A stretch of DNA of 64,000 nt, from the NCBI GenBank assembly GCA_024643405.1, contig JAHENA010000003.1, forward strand, positions 1 to 64,000, written 5' to 3'. Source of the DNA: Flavobacteriales bacterium. GTDB lineage: Bacteria > Bacteroidota > Bacteroidia > Flavobacteriales > Flavobacteriaceae. Both the position numbers and the translations under genes were made by a program. Below are positions 37,340-46,650 of this stretch, in pieces. The notes beneath the pieces are model-generated. The model was not told the origin of the DNA, searched no databases, and was given only the letters and a program-made list of their open reading frames with translations. Positions within the stretch are counted from its first letter, which is position 1; every line of letters starts with the position of its first letter.

Positions 37340-38266
37340 ATGAAAGTAACAGTAGTTGGAGCAGGAGCAGTTGGTGCAAGTTGTGCTGAATATATTGCCA
37401 TTAAAAATTTCGCTTCAGAAGTTGTTTTATTAGACATTAAAGAAGGCTATGCAGAAGGAAAAGCCATGGATTTAATGCAAACTGCTTCATTGAACGGATT
37501 CGATACAAAAATATCGGGAATCACTAATGACTACAGTAAAACAGCAAATAGTGATATTTGTGTTATTACCTCAGGAATTCCACGTAAACCAGGTATGACT
37601 CGAGAAGAGTTAATTGGTATCAATGCGGGCATTGTAAAAACCGTCTCTTCAAGTTTAATTAAGCACTCTCCAAATACTATTATTATTGTGGTGAGTAATC
37701 CAATGGATACTATGGCCTATTTGGTTCATAAAACCACGAGTATACCAAAAAGTAAGATTATAGGTATGGGTGGCGCATTAGACTCTGCTCGTTTTAAATA
37801 TCGATTGGCGGAAGCTTTAGGCGGACCAATAAGTGATGTTGATGGTATGGTTCTTGGCGGACATAGTGATACGGGTATGATTCCATTAACACGCATGGCA
37901 ACAAGAAATGGTGTGCCTGTTTCTGAATTTTTATCTGCTGACAGATTAAATGCAGTTAAGGAAGACACAAAGGTTGGAGGGGCAACACTGACTAAATTAT
38001 TAGGTACTTCTGCTTGGTATGCACCTGGTGCTGCAGTTTCATCTCTGGTCCAAGCCATTGCTTGTGATCAGAAAAAAATGTTTCCTTGTTCAGTAATGCT
38101 TGAGGGAGAATATGGTTTAAACGATATTTGTCTTGGTGTTCCAGTAATATTAGGTAAAAATGGTATTGAAAAAATAGTTAATATCGAGCTTAATAAGGCA
38201 GAAAAGGATAATATGAAAGTGAGTGCCGAGGCTGTTAAAGCTGTTAATGATCTATTAGAATTATAA
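37340..38266 (+). CDS. mdh: Malate dehydrogenase
   Basis: 308 residues, the LDH-like (type III) malate dehydrogenase. The NAD-binding start is VVGAGAVGASCAEYIA, where the family usually has GAGNVG. LLDIKEGYAEGKAMDL contains the Asp that selects NAD. Arg residues of the substrate loop appear in ITSGIPRKPGMTREEL, then VVSNPMDTMAYL and the catalytic His in VLGGHSDTGMIPLTRMA. It interconverts malate and oxaloacetate in the TCA cycle. Monocistronic, between two terminators. Confidence 0.96.
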   Translation: MKVTVVGAGAVGASCAEYIAIKNFASEVVLLDIKEGYAEGKAMDLMQTASLNGFDTKISGITNDYSKTANSDICVITSGIPRKPGMTREELIGINAGIVKTVSSSLIKHSPNTIIIVVSNPMDTMAYLVHKTTSIPKSKIIGMGGALDSARFKYRLAEALGGPISDVDGMVLGGHSDTGMIPLTRMATRNGVPVSEFLSADRLNAVKEDTKVGGATLTKLLGTSAWYAPGAAVSSLVQAIACDQKKMFPCSVMLEGEYGLNDICLGVPVILGKNGIEKIVNIELNKAEKDNMKVSAEAVKAVNDLLEL

Positions 38267-38343
38267 CATTTTATTAATATAAAATGACATACTTTAAGAT
38301 GGTCAAAAGGGTATTGACAAGTAAGTAAATTTTAATAAAAAAT

Positions 38344-38374
38344 AAGGGCAGCATAATAGTTGCTCTTTTTTTTT
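38344..38374 (+). terminator. Terminator-like hairpin after mdh
   Basis: A 7-base stem (38344-38350 with 38361-38367, one G-U pair) and a 10-base loop are followed by a long T-run. The stem is weak, but its placement 78 bases after the mdh stop fits a terminator. Confidence 0.6.
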
Positions 38375-38392
38375 ATAAATCTCGTAATTATA

Positions 38393-38423
38393 TTGTCAAT
38401 TCTATGTGTAAATCATATATTTG
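38393..38423 (+). promoter_or_regulatory. Promoter of secDF (-33 TTG and -7 TATATTTG)
   Basis: TTG at 38393-38395 and TATATTTG at 38416-38423 are separated by 20 bases, close to the Bacteroidota -33/-7 spacing. The ATG follows 47 bases after the -7 element. Confidence 0.65.
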
Positions 38424-38470
38424 CTCGTTTTAAAAAATTCAACGAATAAAATTAATTAATTTAATAAATA

Positions 38471-41400
38471 ATGCAGAATAAAGGATTAGTAAAACTATTT
38501 GCAGTTTTGTTTGGATTGGTAAGTATTTATCAATTGTCTTTTACGTTTAAAGCAAATCAAATAGAAAGAAATGCAAAAGAAATTGCTATAAGTAAAGTTT
38601 CCGATACAGAAGTTGATTACAGGGCTAAAAGGAGTAATGAAGAGGCAAATTATTTAGAATCAATTGCTACAGATACTGTCTTTAACATAGGTATTGCAAA
38701 ATTCACTTATAATGAAGTGAAAGAAAAAGCAATGAATCTTGGTTTAGACTTGAAAGGCGGTATTAATGTCATACTTCAAGTATCAGTCAAAGACATTTTA
38801 AAAGGATTGGCAAATAATAGCACAAATCCTATTTTCAATAAAGCTTTGGACGATGCTTCTGAACTTCAAAAAAACAGTCAAAACACCTATTTAGAAGATT
38901 TTTTTAAAGCATTTGATGCTATTAAAGGGGACACGAAATTAGCATCTCCTGATATATTTTATACCAAAGCATTAGACGGTGAAATAGATGGCAGTATGTC
39001 TGATGACGAGGTAAAACAAGTGATTCAAACAAAAATTGATGAATCCATTATTTCTGCATTTGAAGTATTGCGTAAGCGTATTGATGAATTTGGAGTTACG
39101 TCTCCAAACATTCAACGTTTGGGTACATCAGGGAGAATTCTTGTAGAATTACCAGGTGTAAAGGACATAGAACGTGCAACGGGATTATTACAAAGTACCG
39201 CTCAATTGGAGTTTTGGGATGCTTATAAAGGTGAAGACTATTTTACATTTTTATCTCAAGCTAACGAAGTATTAAAAGGGATTGTAAACCCAAAACCTGA
39301 AGCCCAAAAGGCGGAAGGTGATGATGAGGAAAATGCGACAGATTCTAAAATTGATGAACTTTTAGGAGATACAACTACAGATTCAACGGCTGTAGCTGCT
39401 AATCCTTTATTTGATTTAATAAGAGGTCAAGGATATCCTGGAGGACCAGTCATCGCTAAATTCGAAATTAAAGATAAAGCTAAGGTTGCTGAGTATTTAA
39501 ACATGCCTCAAGTGAGAGCATTACTTCCGGTGGAGCAACGTTATGTGAAATTTGCATTTGGTAAACCAGAAAAAGACAGTGAGTTAATTGATTTATATGC
39601 TTTAATAGGTAACAGAGATAATACACCAGAGTTAAGTGGAGCCGTTGTAACTGATGCAAGAAATGCTTTTGGTCCAACAGGTAAGCCAGAAGTGTCTATG
39701 CAAATGAATGCTAAAGGTGCTAAAATCTGGGAAGAAATGACGGGTCGTGCATACAGCCAAGGTACACAAATTGCAATTGTTTTAGATAATATTGTGTATT
39801 CTGCGCCTGGAGTAACTTCAGGCCCAATTGCTGGTGGAAATTCATCTATATCAGGAAGTTTTACTTTAAATGAAGCGGTGGATTTAGCGAACGTTTTGCG
39901 TGCGGGTAAATTACCGGCAAGAGCAGATATTATTCAAAGTGAAGTAGTAGGACCATCATTAGGCCAAGAGGCTATTGACAATGGTAAAGTATCATTTTTA
40001 ATTGCATTGGCATTAGTTTTGGTTTGGATGATTGTGTATTACGGTAAAGCAGGTGGTTTTGCTGATATTGCCATGGCATTGAATATTCTATTAATTTTTG
40101 GGATTCTCTCTGGATTGGGTGCCGTGTTAACACTACCTGGAATTGCGGGTATTGTGCTTACCATTGGTATGTCAGTGGATGCGAACGTTATTATTTATGA
40201 GCGTATTCGAGAGGAAATCGCAAAAGGGAAAGGGTTAAAAGAAGCCATTCAAGATGGTTTTAGTAATGCCTTATCTTCAATTTTAGATGCGAATATTACT
40301 ACTGGTTTAACAGCCCTAATATTATTTATATTCGGAACTGGTCCAATTAAAGGATTTGCAACAACCTTATTGATAGGTATTGGAACTTCATTGTTTACCG
40401 CTATTTTTATTACTAGATTATTAATAGACTGGTATGTTAACAGAGGAGGTAAATTTGATTTCTCGACAGCGTTGACTAAAAATCTTTTTAGAAACCTAAA
40501 TATTGAGTTCCTTCAAAAACGTAAAATCGCTTATGTGGTTTCTGGAGCATTTTTAGTAATAAGTTTGGGCTCATTATTAACTGAAGGATTAGATCAAGGT
40601 GTGGACTTTGTAGGAGGTAGAACGTATCAGGTGCGCTTTGCACAAGATGTGAATCCAACAGAAATTACAGCAACATTGTCAAACGCTTTTGGTAGTGCTG
40701 ATGCGAAAACTTTTGGTGATGCCAATCAGTTAAAAATAACCACGAAGTATAAAGTTAATGAAACTGGAGCAGAGGTTGATGAACAAATCAGACTTGAATT
40801 ATACAAAGCATTGCAACCTCATTTAGACGGTTTATCTTATGAGGATTTCATAAGTGATGCAGACACCAAAACAGTTGGTTTAATGAAGTATTATAAGGTG
40901 ACACCTACCATTGCAGATGATATTAAACAAGCTTCATTTTGGGCGATTTTAGGTTCTTTAATTGTAGTGTTCCTATACATATTAATGCGATTTAAAAAGT
41001 GGCAATTCTCCTTGGGAGCGGTATTAGCGGTTTTTCATGATGTATTAATTGTACTTGGTGTGTTCTCGTTAACTTATAAGTTCTTACCATTTAGTATGGA
41101 AATTGACCAAGCTTTTATTGCCGCCATATTAACTGTAATTGGATATTCATTAAACGATACTGTTATTGTTTTTGACAGAATTAGAGAATATTTGAATGAG
41201 CACTCAAGTTGGAATTTTGGTAAAGTTGTAAATGTGTCTTTAAGTAGTACTTTGGGTAGAACTTTAAACACCTCTTCAACTACTTTAGTGGTATTATTAG
41301 CGATATTTATTTTTGGTGGAGATTCTATTAGAGGATTTATGTTCGCCTTAATCGTTGGTATTGTAGTAGGTACTTATTCTTCATTATTCATTGCAACACC

Positions 41401-41485
41401 TTTAATGTACGACACTATAAGTAATGCTGAGAAAAGAAAAGGAAGAGAAAGCGCTATAGCTCAAAAGCAAAAAGCTGTAAAATAA
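38471..41485 (+). CDS. secDF: Fused protein translocase SecDF
   Basis: 1004 residues, a SecD-SecF fusion as is usual in Bacteroidota. The SecD half has an N-terminal helix, the motif NLGLDLKGGINVILQV, the P1 periplasmic region with VLRKRIDEFGVTSPNIQRLG, and the membrane block ADIAMALNILLIFGILSGLGAVLTLPGIAGIVLTIGMSVDANVIIYERIREE. The SecF half begins near residue 670 with GLDQGVDFVGGRTYQV and ends with YSLNDTVIVFDRIRE. SecDF uses the proton gradient to pull exported polypeptides out of SecYEG. A low-complexity acidic insert (EGDDEENATDSK) lies in P1. Monocistronic, with promoter and terminator. Confidence 0.97.
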   Translation: MQNKGLVKLFAVLFGLVSIYQLSFTFKANQIERNAKEIAISKVSDTEVDYRAKRSNEEANYLESIATDTVFNIGIAKFTYNEVKEKAMNLGLDLKGGINVILQVSVKDILKGLANNSTNPIFNKALDDASELQKNSQNTYLEDFFKAFDAIKGDTKLASPDIFYTKALDGEIDGSMSDDEVKQVIQTKIDESIISAFEVLRKRIDEFGVTSPNIQRLGTSGRILVELPGVKDIERATGLLQSTAQLEFWDAYKGEDYFTFLSQANEVLKGIVNPKPEAQKAEGDDEENATDSKIDELLGDTTTDSTAVAANPLFDLIRGQGYPGGPVIAKFEIKDKAKVAEYLNMPQVRALLPVEQRYVKFAFGKPEKDSELIDLYALIGNRDNTPELSGAVVTDARNAFGPTGKPEVSMQMNAKGAKIWEEMTGRAYSQGTQIAIVLDNIVYSAPGVTSGPIAGGNSSISGSFTLNEAVDLANVLRAGKLPARADIIQSEVVGPSLGQEAIDNGKVSFLIALALVLVWMIVYYGKAGGFADIAMALNILLIFGILSGLGAVLTLPGIAGIVLTIGMSVDANVIIYERIREEIAKGKGLKEAIQDGFSNALSSILDANITTGLTALILFIFGTGPIKGFATTLLIGIGTSLFTAIFITRLLIDWYVNRGGKFDFSTALTKNLFRNLNIEFLQKRKIAYVVSGAFLVISLGSLLTEGLDQGVDFVGGRTYQVRFAQDVNPTEITATLSNAFGSADAKTFGDANQLKITTKYKVNETGAEVDEQIRLELYKALQPHLDGLSYEDFISDADTKTVGLMKYYKVTPTIADDIKQASFWAILGSLIVVFLYILMRFKKWQFSLGAVLAVFHDVLIVLGVFSLTYKFLPFSMEIDQAFIAAILTVIGYSLNDTVIVFDRIREYLNEHSSWNFGKVVNVSLSSTLGRTLNTSSTTLVVLLAIFIFGGDSIRGFMFALIVGIVVGTYSSLFIATPLMYDTISNAEKRKGRESAIAQKQKAVK

Positions 41486-41505
41486 ATAAATTAAGTAATA
41501 TTTAA

Positions 41506-41540
41506 AAAAAGCCTGTTAACATATGTTAATAGGCTTTTTT
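41506..41540 (+). terminator. Intrinsic terminator of secDF
   Basis: A 15-base stem (41506-41520 with 41525-41539, one G-U wobble) with a 4-base loop and a T-run follows secDF by 20 bases. Confidence 0.88.
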
Positions 41541-41588
41541 AATTTAAATATCAATAAAGTATTGAGAACAACAAAGCCTTTATTTATA

Positions 41589-41596
41589 TACATTTG
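41589..41596 (+). promoter_or_regulatory. -7 promoter element of the ATP-grasp/GNAT pair
   Basis: TACATTTG matches TAnnTTTG, about 50 bases upstream of the TTG start codon at 41647. Confidence 0.55.
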
Positions 41597-41646
41597 TTAA
41601 ATAATTTATAACTACCAACAAATTATAATTAAATTAAACTTTCCAA

Positions 41647-42942
41647 TTGAAAGATAAACAAGCGCAAATTAGAAAATTTCTTTTTGTCTCAAAGTGGGGC
41701 GAATCATTAGATATTGTAAATTCCATTAAGGCAGAAGGAAATGAAGTCAAATTTTATATTGAAGATAAGACTTCAAAAGAAATAGGTTATGGGTTCGTGG
41801 ATAAAGTCACCCATTGGGAAAAGTTCATTGATTGGGCCGATATTATTATTTTTGATTATACCGGATATGGTAAAATTGCCAGTCAGTTAAGAAGTGCAGG
41901 TAAATTAGTGATTGGAGGAACGGAGTATTCAGATAAACTTGAATTAGATAGAAATTTTGGTCAGTCTGAATTGCAAAAACATAAAATTAAAGTAATTCCG
42001 TCAAAAGAATTTACATCTTTTCATGATGCTATTACATATATTGAAAACAATCCTAATACCTATGTCATTAAACCTTGTGGAGAAACTCAAGAATTAAAAC
42101 AGTTGTTGTTTGTAGGCAGTGATGATGAAGGTCTGGATGTGATTAGAGTACTTAAAGCCTATGAAAAATCATGGGGTAATGATTTTGGTAATTTTCAATT
42201 ACAGCGTAAGGTAAAAGGGGTTGAAATTTCAATTGCTGCGTTTTTTAACGGCAAAGAATTTATATATCCTATCAACATTACTTTTGAACATAAAAAATTG
42301 TTTCCAAAGGAATTGGGTGTTTCAACTGGTGAAATGGGAACCAGTATGTTCTGGACTAAAGACTCCCCAATTTTTGATGCAACTTTATTAAAATTTCAAA
42401 GCACATTAGCAAAAGATAACTTTGTTGGCCATATAGATATTAATTGTATTGTGAATGGGAATGGAATATATCCTTTAGAGTTTACCTCAAGATTTGGGTA
42501 TCCTCAAATATTTATTCAACGTGCAGGAATAAATGAACCCATGGGAGAATTTTTTATAAAAATTGCTTCCAAGCAAACCTTCAAAATAAACGTTAAAAAG
42601 GGATTTCAAGTAGGTGCTTTTATTGTAGTGCCGCCATTTCCTTATGATGACAAAAAAACATTCAATCTATTTTCTAAAGACGCCGTGGTTGTTTTTAAAA
42701 AGAATGGAAGAGAAGGGGTTCATCCTATGCATCTAAAGAAGGTTAATGATGAATGGCTTATTACCGGTAATACAGGTATTGCGGTATTAGTGACAGGTAA
42801 TGGTCAAACCATGAAAGATGCACAGAAAATGATGTACAATAGAATTAGTAATGTGATTATTAATAATGGCTATTATAGAACAGATATAGGCGATAGATGG
42901 AGTGAAGACTCAGACAAACTTTGGTCGTGGGGTTTATTATAA
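41647..42942 (+). CDS. PurD-like ATP-grasp protein of unknown substrate
   Basis: 431 residues starting at TTG (41647); no in-frame ATG or GTG lies near the N-terminus, and the Rossmann-like strand RKFLFVSKWGESLDIV begins only 9 residues in, so the TTG is accepted. The order of parts resembles phosphoribosylamine-glycine ligase (PurD): an N-terminal pre-ATP-grasp domain, a central ATP-binding part (TYVIKPCGETQELKQLLFVG), and VGHIDINCIVNGNGIYPLEFTSRFGYP in the catalytic part. The usual PurD phosphoribosylamine-binding motifs are not evident. A nonribosomal amide- or peptide-forming reaction is plausible. A GNAT gene follows 21 bases later. Confidence 0.78.
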   Translation: MKDKQAQIRKFLFVSKWGESLDIVNSIKAEGNEVKFYIEDKTSKEIGYGFVDKVTHWEKFIDWADIIIFDYTGYGKIASQLRSAGKLVIGGTEYSDKLELDRNFGQSELQKHKIKVIPSKEFTSFHDAITYIENNPNTYVIKPCGETQELKQLLFVGSDDEGLDVIRVLKAYEKSWGNDFGNFQLQRKVKGVEISIAAFFNGKEFIYPINITFEHKKLFPKELGVSTGEMGTSMFWTKDSPIFDATLLKFQSTLAKDNFVGHIDINCIVNGNGIYPLEFTSRFGYPQIFIQRAGINEPMGEFFIKIASKQTFKINVKKGFQVGAFIVVPPFPYDDKKTFNLFSKDAVVVFKKNGREGVHPMHLKKVNDEWLITGNTGIAVLVTGNGQTMKDAQKMMYNRISNVIINNGYYRTDIGDRWSEDSDKLWSWGLL

Positions 42943-42963
42943 ATTATAATTATCTACTTTCAA

Positions 42964-43419
42964 ATGACTTTTAATCTTTGTTTAAATTATGAGCAGTTTT
43001 TTAAAATATTACCAGAAGATTGGAATGATTATATTTTAACTTTTTGGGAAGATTTTAAATCAACAACGGAATGTTATGTATTAGTTGAAGATAATCAGGT
43101 AATTGCAGGTGGTTTGGTTTTTTCAAAATGTCCTCCGGATATGTTATATGCCATTATTGAAACAAATAAATGGTTTGAAAAGGGGTATCTTTATTTAGGT
43201 TTTATTTTTGTTCTGGAAGAAAAACGACATCAAAATTTGGGCTCCGTTTGGATAAACAATTTAAAAGCAAAGTTTCCTAATCAAAAGTATTGGTTAACCA
43301 TTGAAAATCTCAAACTAGATAGTTTTTATGTAAAAAATGATTTTAAGAAAGTAAAATCACTTTTTAATGGAGATCAGGAAGAATGGCTTTATGTATTTGA
43401 GCCTAAGGTTTTAAGGTAA
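42964..43419 (+). CDS. GNAT family N-acetyltransferase
   Basis: 151 residues with an acetyl-CoA-binding region near YLYLGFIFVLEEKRHQNLGSVWINNLKAKF (motif A, here R-x-x-N-L-G instead of the usual Q/R-x-x-G-x-G/A) and a preceding strand CYVLVEDNQVIAGGLVF. It is cotranscribed with the ATP-grasp gene, so it may acetylate that enzyme's product or substrate. It converges with the DUF192 gene 4 bases away, and no terminator was found. Confidence 0.82.
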   Translation: MTFNLCLNYEQFFKILPEDWNDYILTFWEDFKSTTECYVLVEDNQVIAGGLVFSKCPPDMLYAIIETNKWFEKGYLYLGFIFVLEEKRHQNLGSVWINNLKAKFPNQKYWLTIENLKLDSFYVKNDFKKVKSLFNGDQEEWLYVFEPKVLR

Positions 43420-43423
43420 TTGT

Positions 43424-43918
43424 TTAGTTGGAATAATAAATACTGTCACCAATGTTTAAGTGCCAGACATCTACTAAACCAGCATTAATTTCCAAGACGT
43501 ATTTTGCGGGTAATTCAGAAGGTAAAGAACTTTCATCATAAGGTTTAGCATTTTTCTGAAAGCTTACAATGTGTTTATTTTCATTGATGTATATTAGATC
43601 CAATGGAATCTTTGTGTTCTTCATATAAAAAAACCGTTCTCTGCTATCATCAAAAATAAAAAGCATGCCCTGATTTGATTTCATTGAAGTTCTGTACATC
43701 AACCCTGTTTGAATTTCATAATCATTATCGGCAATTTCAATATCTAAGCCGATTTTAGTTGAATCTGAAGTTTTTTTAACAATAACTAAGTCACCTTCTT
43801 TTTTAAAAATTACATCAGAATGTTTGATGGTCTGTACTTCTTTTTTACAAGAATTAAAACTCAAAGAAATACAAACTAAGATCAATAAAAAAACTCTGAA
43901 TGAATAGTTCCCTGACAT
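43424..43918 (-). CDS. DUF192 family lipoprotein
   Basis: 164 residues, lipobox Cys24. The DUF192 domain covers most of the mature part: DIEIADNDYEIQTGLMYRTSMKSNQGMLFIFDDSRERFFYMKNTKIPLDLIYINENKHIVSFQ, followed by AKYVLEINAGLVDVWHLNIGDSI. The family is widespread and its function is not established. It directly follows lgt (adjacent stop and start), so the two are cotranscribed. Confidence 0.92.
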   Translation of the reverse strand: MSGNYSFRVFLLILVCISLSFNSCKKEVQTIKHSDVIFKKEGDLVIVKKTSDSTKIGLDIEIADNDYEIQTGLMYRTSMKSNQGMLFIFDDSRERFFYMKNTKIPLDLIYINENKHIVSFQKNAKPYDESSLPSELPAKYVLEINAGLVDVWHLNIGDSIYYSN

Positions 43919-44848
43919 TTATTTAACTTCTGTTTTTGGCTTATAGACAAACATAAAATAGAGTCCGATAATAATAAAGGGAATGCTCAACCATTGGCCA
44001 GTATTAAAACCAAACCAATTAATGTACTCATCACCCTGCGGTTCTTTAACATATTCTACAAAAAAGCGAATAGTCCATAATAAAATTAAAAACAACCCAA
44101 ATAGGAAACCTGTTTTGTTTTTTAAATTAGTTTTTGAATACACAAACCAAAGAATTAAGAATACAAAAATATAAGAAAATGATTCATAAAGTTGTGCAGG
44201 ATGGCGATAAGGTACTGCATCTAGAAGATTTTGAAACTGAGGATTATCCGTTACGGCATCATAGGCTTTCTGTACATTTTTAATACCTGTAAGTCTAACG
44301 ACTTCACTTTTATAATAATAGTCTTGAATGAAACGTACACCGAAATTGGAATCGGTTACTTTTCCAATAATTTCTGAATTGATAAAATTCCCTATTCTGA
44401 TAAAAACTGCTCCAGAAGCTACAGAAATAACCACTCTATCCAATATCCACAATAAGGATTTGTAGTTATACTTTCTTCTATATAAATACATCCCCACAAT
44501 AATACCTATAGCTGCACCATGACTTGCTAGGCCTTGAAAACCTGTAAATTCAAATCTCGGATTCGTTCTGATAGGAAGAAAAATGCTCCAGAAGTCTTGA
44601 GTTATTAATTCTGACTGGTAAAATATGACATGACCTAATCTGGCACCAATCATGGTCGCTAAAACCGTGTATATGAATAATGGATCTAAATATTCCAGTG
44701 AAACCTTTTCTTTGGTGAAAATTCGTTTCATGATATACCAACCAATTAAAAAAGCGACGATCCACATGAGACTATAAAAGTGAAGCTTAAAATTTCCTAA
44801 AATTTCAATACCAGTTAGCGGATTCCAGTCAAACTTTAATAAATACAT
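43919..44848 (-). CDS. lgt: Prolipoprotein diacylglyceryl transferase Lgt
   Basis: 309 residues with about seven membrane helices. Lgt signatures: GARLGHVIFY near residue 88, the FQGLASHGAAIGIIVGMYLY block, RIGNFINSEIIGKVTD (the Lgt signature with Arg and Asn/Glu) near 150, and HPAQLYESFSYI near 220. It attaches diacylglycerol from phosphatidylglycerol to the lipobox cysteine of prolipoproteins, the first step for the many lipoproteins in this window. An insertion of about 35 residues between the signature and HPAQ is noticeable. DUF192 is its immediate downstream partner. Confidence 0.96.
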   Translation of the reverse strand: MYLLKFDWNPLTGIEILGNFKLHFYSLMWIVAFLIGWYIMKRIFTKEKVSLEYLDPLFIYTVLATMIGARLGHVIFYQSELITQDFWSIFLPIRTNPRFEFTGFQGLASHGAAIGIIVGMYLYRRKYNYKSLLWILDRVVISVASGAVFIRIGNFINSEIIGKVTDSNFGVRFIQDYYYKSEVVRLTGIKNVQKAYDAVTDNPQFQNLLDAVPYRHPAQLYESFSYIFVFLILWFVYSKTNLKNKTGFLFGLFLILLWTIRFFVEYVKEPQGDEYINWFGFNTGQWLSIPFIIIGLYFMFVYKPKTEVK

Positions 44849-44939
44849 AGGTTCTAAATTTTTCTATGTAAAGATAATAGATTGGTATTACTTATAGAAT
44901 GTTTCCAATAATAAATTGAATTTAAAAGAAGCTTCATAA

Positions 44940-44961
44940 ATTCTCTTCAAATGAAGAGAAT
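44940..44961 (-). terminator. Hairpin after the cyclophilin-FKBP gene
   Basis: ATTCTCTTCA (44940-44949) and TGAAGAGAAT (44952-44961) form a perfect 10-base stem with a two-base gap, 6 bases beyond the stop of the gene ending at 44968. The T-tract after it is poor, so it may be a weak terminator or an mRNA-stabilising hairpin. Confidence 0.5.
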
Positions 44962-44967
44962 ACAAGA

Positions 44968-46098
44968 TTATTTTGTGAGTTCTAATATTTCAACTTCAAA
45001 AATTAAGTTTGATTTTGGTGGAATTATGGCATTACCTGTTTCCCCGTATGCTAAATAAAAAGGAATGAATAAGGTTGCTTTATCACCAACAGATAGCTGT
45101 TGTAATCCTTCTTTAAATCCGGTAATCATCTTAGCATTAGCGCTTAAGTCTGCTTTTATGGGCTGATAATCATTATTGGTTTTTCTTTCTTCATCAACTG
45201 AATCCAGGGCTTTAGCTATGTCTAATTTACTGGTTTGAAGTAATTTGCCATCTTCAAAATATACCGTGTAATTAATTAAAACTTTTGAATTTTCATTTAA
45301 TTCTTCGCCAGTACCGTTTTCAGTAACTAAAAATTGTAAACCAGATGATAGTAATCTAGATTTGTTTTTCTGAGCGTCAAATTTTTTCTTTGTAGCCTTT
45401 AACAGTTCCTGTTCTTTTTGAATACGCTTTTTTTCTATTCGTTCTAATTCAGCAAAATGATTGATAAAAATATGAGCAGCATCAAAGGTTTTAGCATTAA
45501 CGCCTACTTTGATAATATTGACTTCTTTTAGGGTCACATCTTCAATTGGTTTGTCATCTTCTTCTGAAGTTTTAACCTTAGAGATAGAATCTAGAACATC
45601 AAAACCTATAACTAATTCACCAAAAACAGAATGTACATTATCTAAATTCGGATCTGCAATCTCAGTTATATAAAACTGACTCCCATTAGTTTTTGGACCA
45701 TCATTAGCCATACCTAAAATACCTGGTTTGTCATGCTTTAAATCCGGCACAAATTCATCGTCAAACCAATACCCAGGATTGCCATTTCCTGAACCTGATG
45801 GATCACCGCCTTGTATGATAAAACTATCAATAACTACGTGAAAAATAGTGCCATCATAAAACTTTTTGTCTCGGTATAAACTATCTACTAATGTGTTTGT
45901 GCCATCCGCAAGCGATACAAAATTAGCAACCGTATTAGGTGCTTTTTTATAATATAATTTAGCTACCATGACGCCTTTCGAGGTTATAAATTCTGCATAA
46001 ATGCCATCAGTAAGGTCAGGGTATTTATTCTGGCATGAAAAACATAATATTAAAAATAAAAATGGAATAAACTTATATGTATATTTTTTTGTATCCAT
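44968..46098 (-). CDS. Bifunctional cyclophilin-FKBP peptidyl-prolyl isomerase lipoprotein
   Basis: 376 residues with a lipobox at Cys22. A cyclophilin domain covers about 32-200: FYDGTIFHVVIDSFIIQGGDPSGSGNGNPGYWF, then GILGMANDGPKTNGSQFYIT and VHSVFGELVIGFDVLDSI. A charged, probably helical linker (about 205-245) leads to an FKBP domain at about 262-376: VLINYTVYFEDGKLLQTSK, MITGFKEGLQQLSVGDKATLFIPFYLAYGE and FEVEILELTK. Both active-site regions look intact, so it should be a periplasmic folding helper with two isomerase activities. It is cotranscribed with gldI, 12 bases upstream. Confidence 0.94.
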   Translation of the reverse strand: MDTKKYTYKFIPFLFLILCFSCQNKYPDLTDGIYAEFITSKGVMVAKLYYKKAPNTVANFVSLADGTNTLVDSLYRDKKFYDGTIFHVVIDSFIIQGGDPSGSGNGNPGYWFDDEFVPDLKHDKPGILGMANDGPKTNGSQFYITEIADPNLDNVHSVFGELVIGFDVLDSISKVKTSEEDDKPIEDVTLKEVNIIKVGVNAKTFDAAHIFINHFAELERIEKKRIQKEQELLKATKKKFDAQKNKSRLLSSGLQFLVTENGTGEELNENSKVLINYTVYFEDGKLLQTSKLDIAKALDSVDEERKTNNDYQPIKADLSANAKMITGFKEGLQQLSVGDKATLFIPFYLAYGETGNAIIPPKSNLIFEVEILELTK

Positions 46099-46110
46099 AT
46101 AAAATCTAAT

Positions 46111-46650
46111 TTACTTTTCTGAGATGGCATAAACAGTCACTTCACAAATAATAGGAATATTTGTGCCAATTCTATTTTGGTCACCATAATAACCATAAGC
46201 CTTTTGTGAAGGAAAAAGAAAAGTAACTGTTTCACCTGTTTTCATAAGTTTTAATCCTTCGCGCAAACCTGTGAAAATTTCTTCTTGATCCATGGCATAA
46301 GATTGATTTTTTAGGTCATCCTTGGAGTAGATAGTTGCGCCATCTAAAGTTTTAACGTTATAATCGAAATTTACAATATTGCCAAACGAGGGTGTTTTTA
46401 ATGAGTCAACATCCGTTTTAATATTATAATAATACCAAAAACCACTTTGAGAGGATAAGTACTCTACCTTTTTTTCGGATAGAATCTTTTGAATTTTAGC
46501 TTGTTCTTTAGCATTTAGTTTTTTATTTCGCTCTACTGAGACATCAATAAAAGAACCTGTTTTTACCGAAATTGGTTTTCTGGCTTCTGGCGACTTACAG
46601 CCAATAAAAAATAGCATCGCTAATACTAATAAAAATATTTTATTCATCAT
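46111..46650 (-). CDS. gldI: Gliding motility-associated FKBP-type PPIase lipoprotein GldI
   Basis: 179 residues, lipobox Cys18 (MLFFIGCKSPEARKP). The FKBP fold has VNFDYNVKTLDGATIYSK, EEIFTGLREGLKLMKTGETVTFLFPSQKAYGYYG and a final IICEVTVYAISEK, as in GldI. GldI is required for gliding and T9SS function in Flavobacterium johnsoniae. The start region has two consecutive ATGs and overlaps the end of the upstream phosphoesterase gene by 11 bases, so it is translationally coupled. Confidence 0.93.
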   Translation of the reverse strand: MMNKIFLLVLAMLFFIGCKSPEARKPISVKTGSFIDVSVERNKKLNAKEQAKIQKILSEKKVEYLSSQSGFWYYYNIKTDVDSLKTPSFGNIVNFDYNVKTLDGATIYSKDDLKNQSYAMDQEEIFTGLREGLKLMKTGETVTFLFPSQKAYGYYGDQNRIGTNIPIICEVTVYAISEK

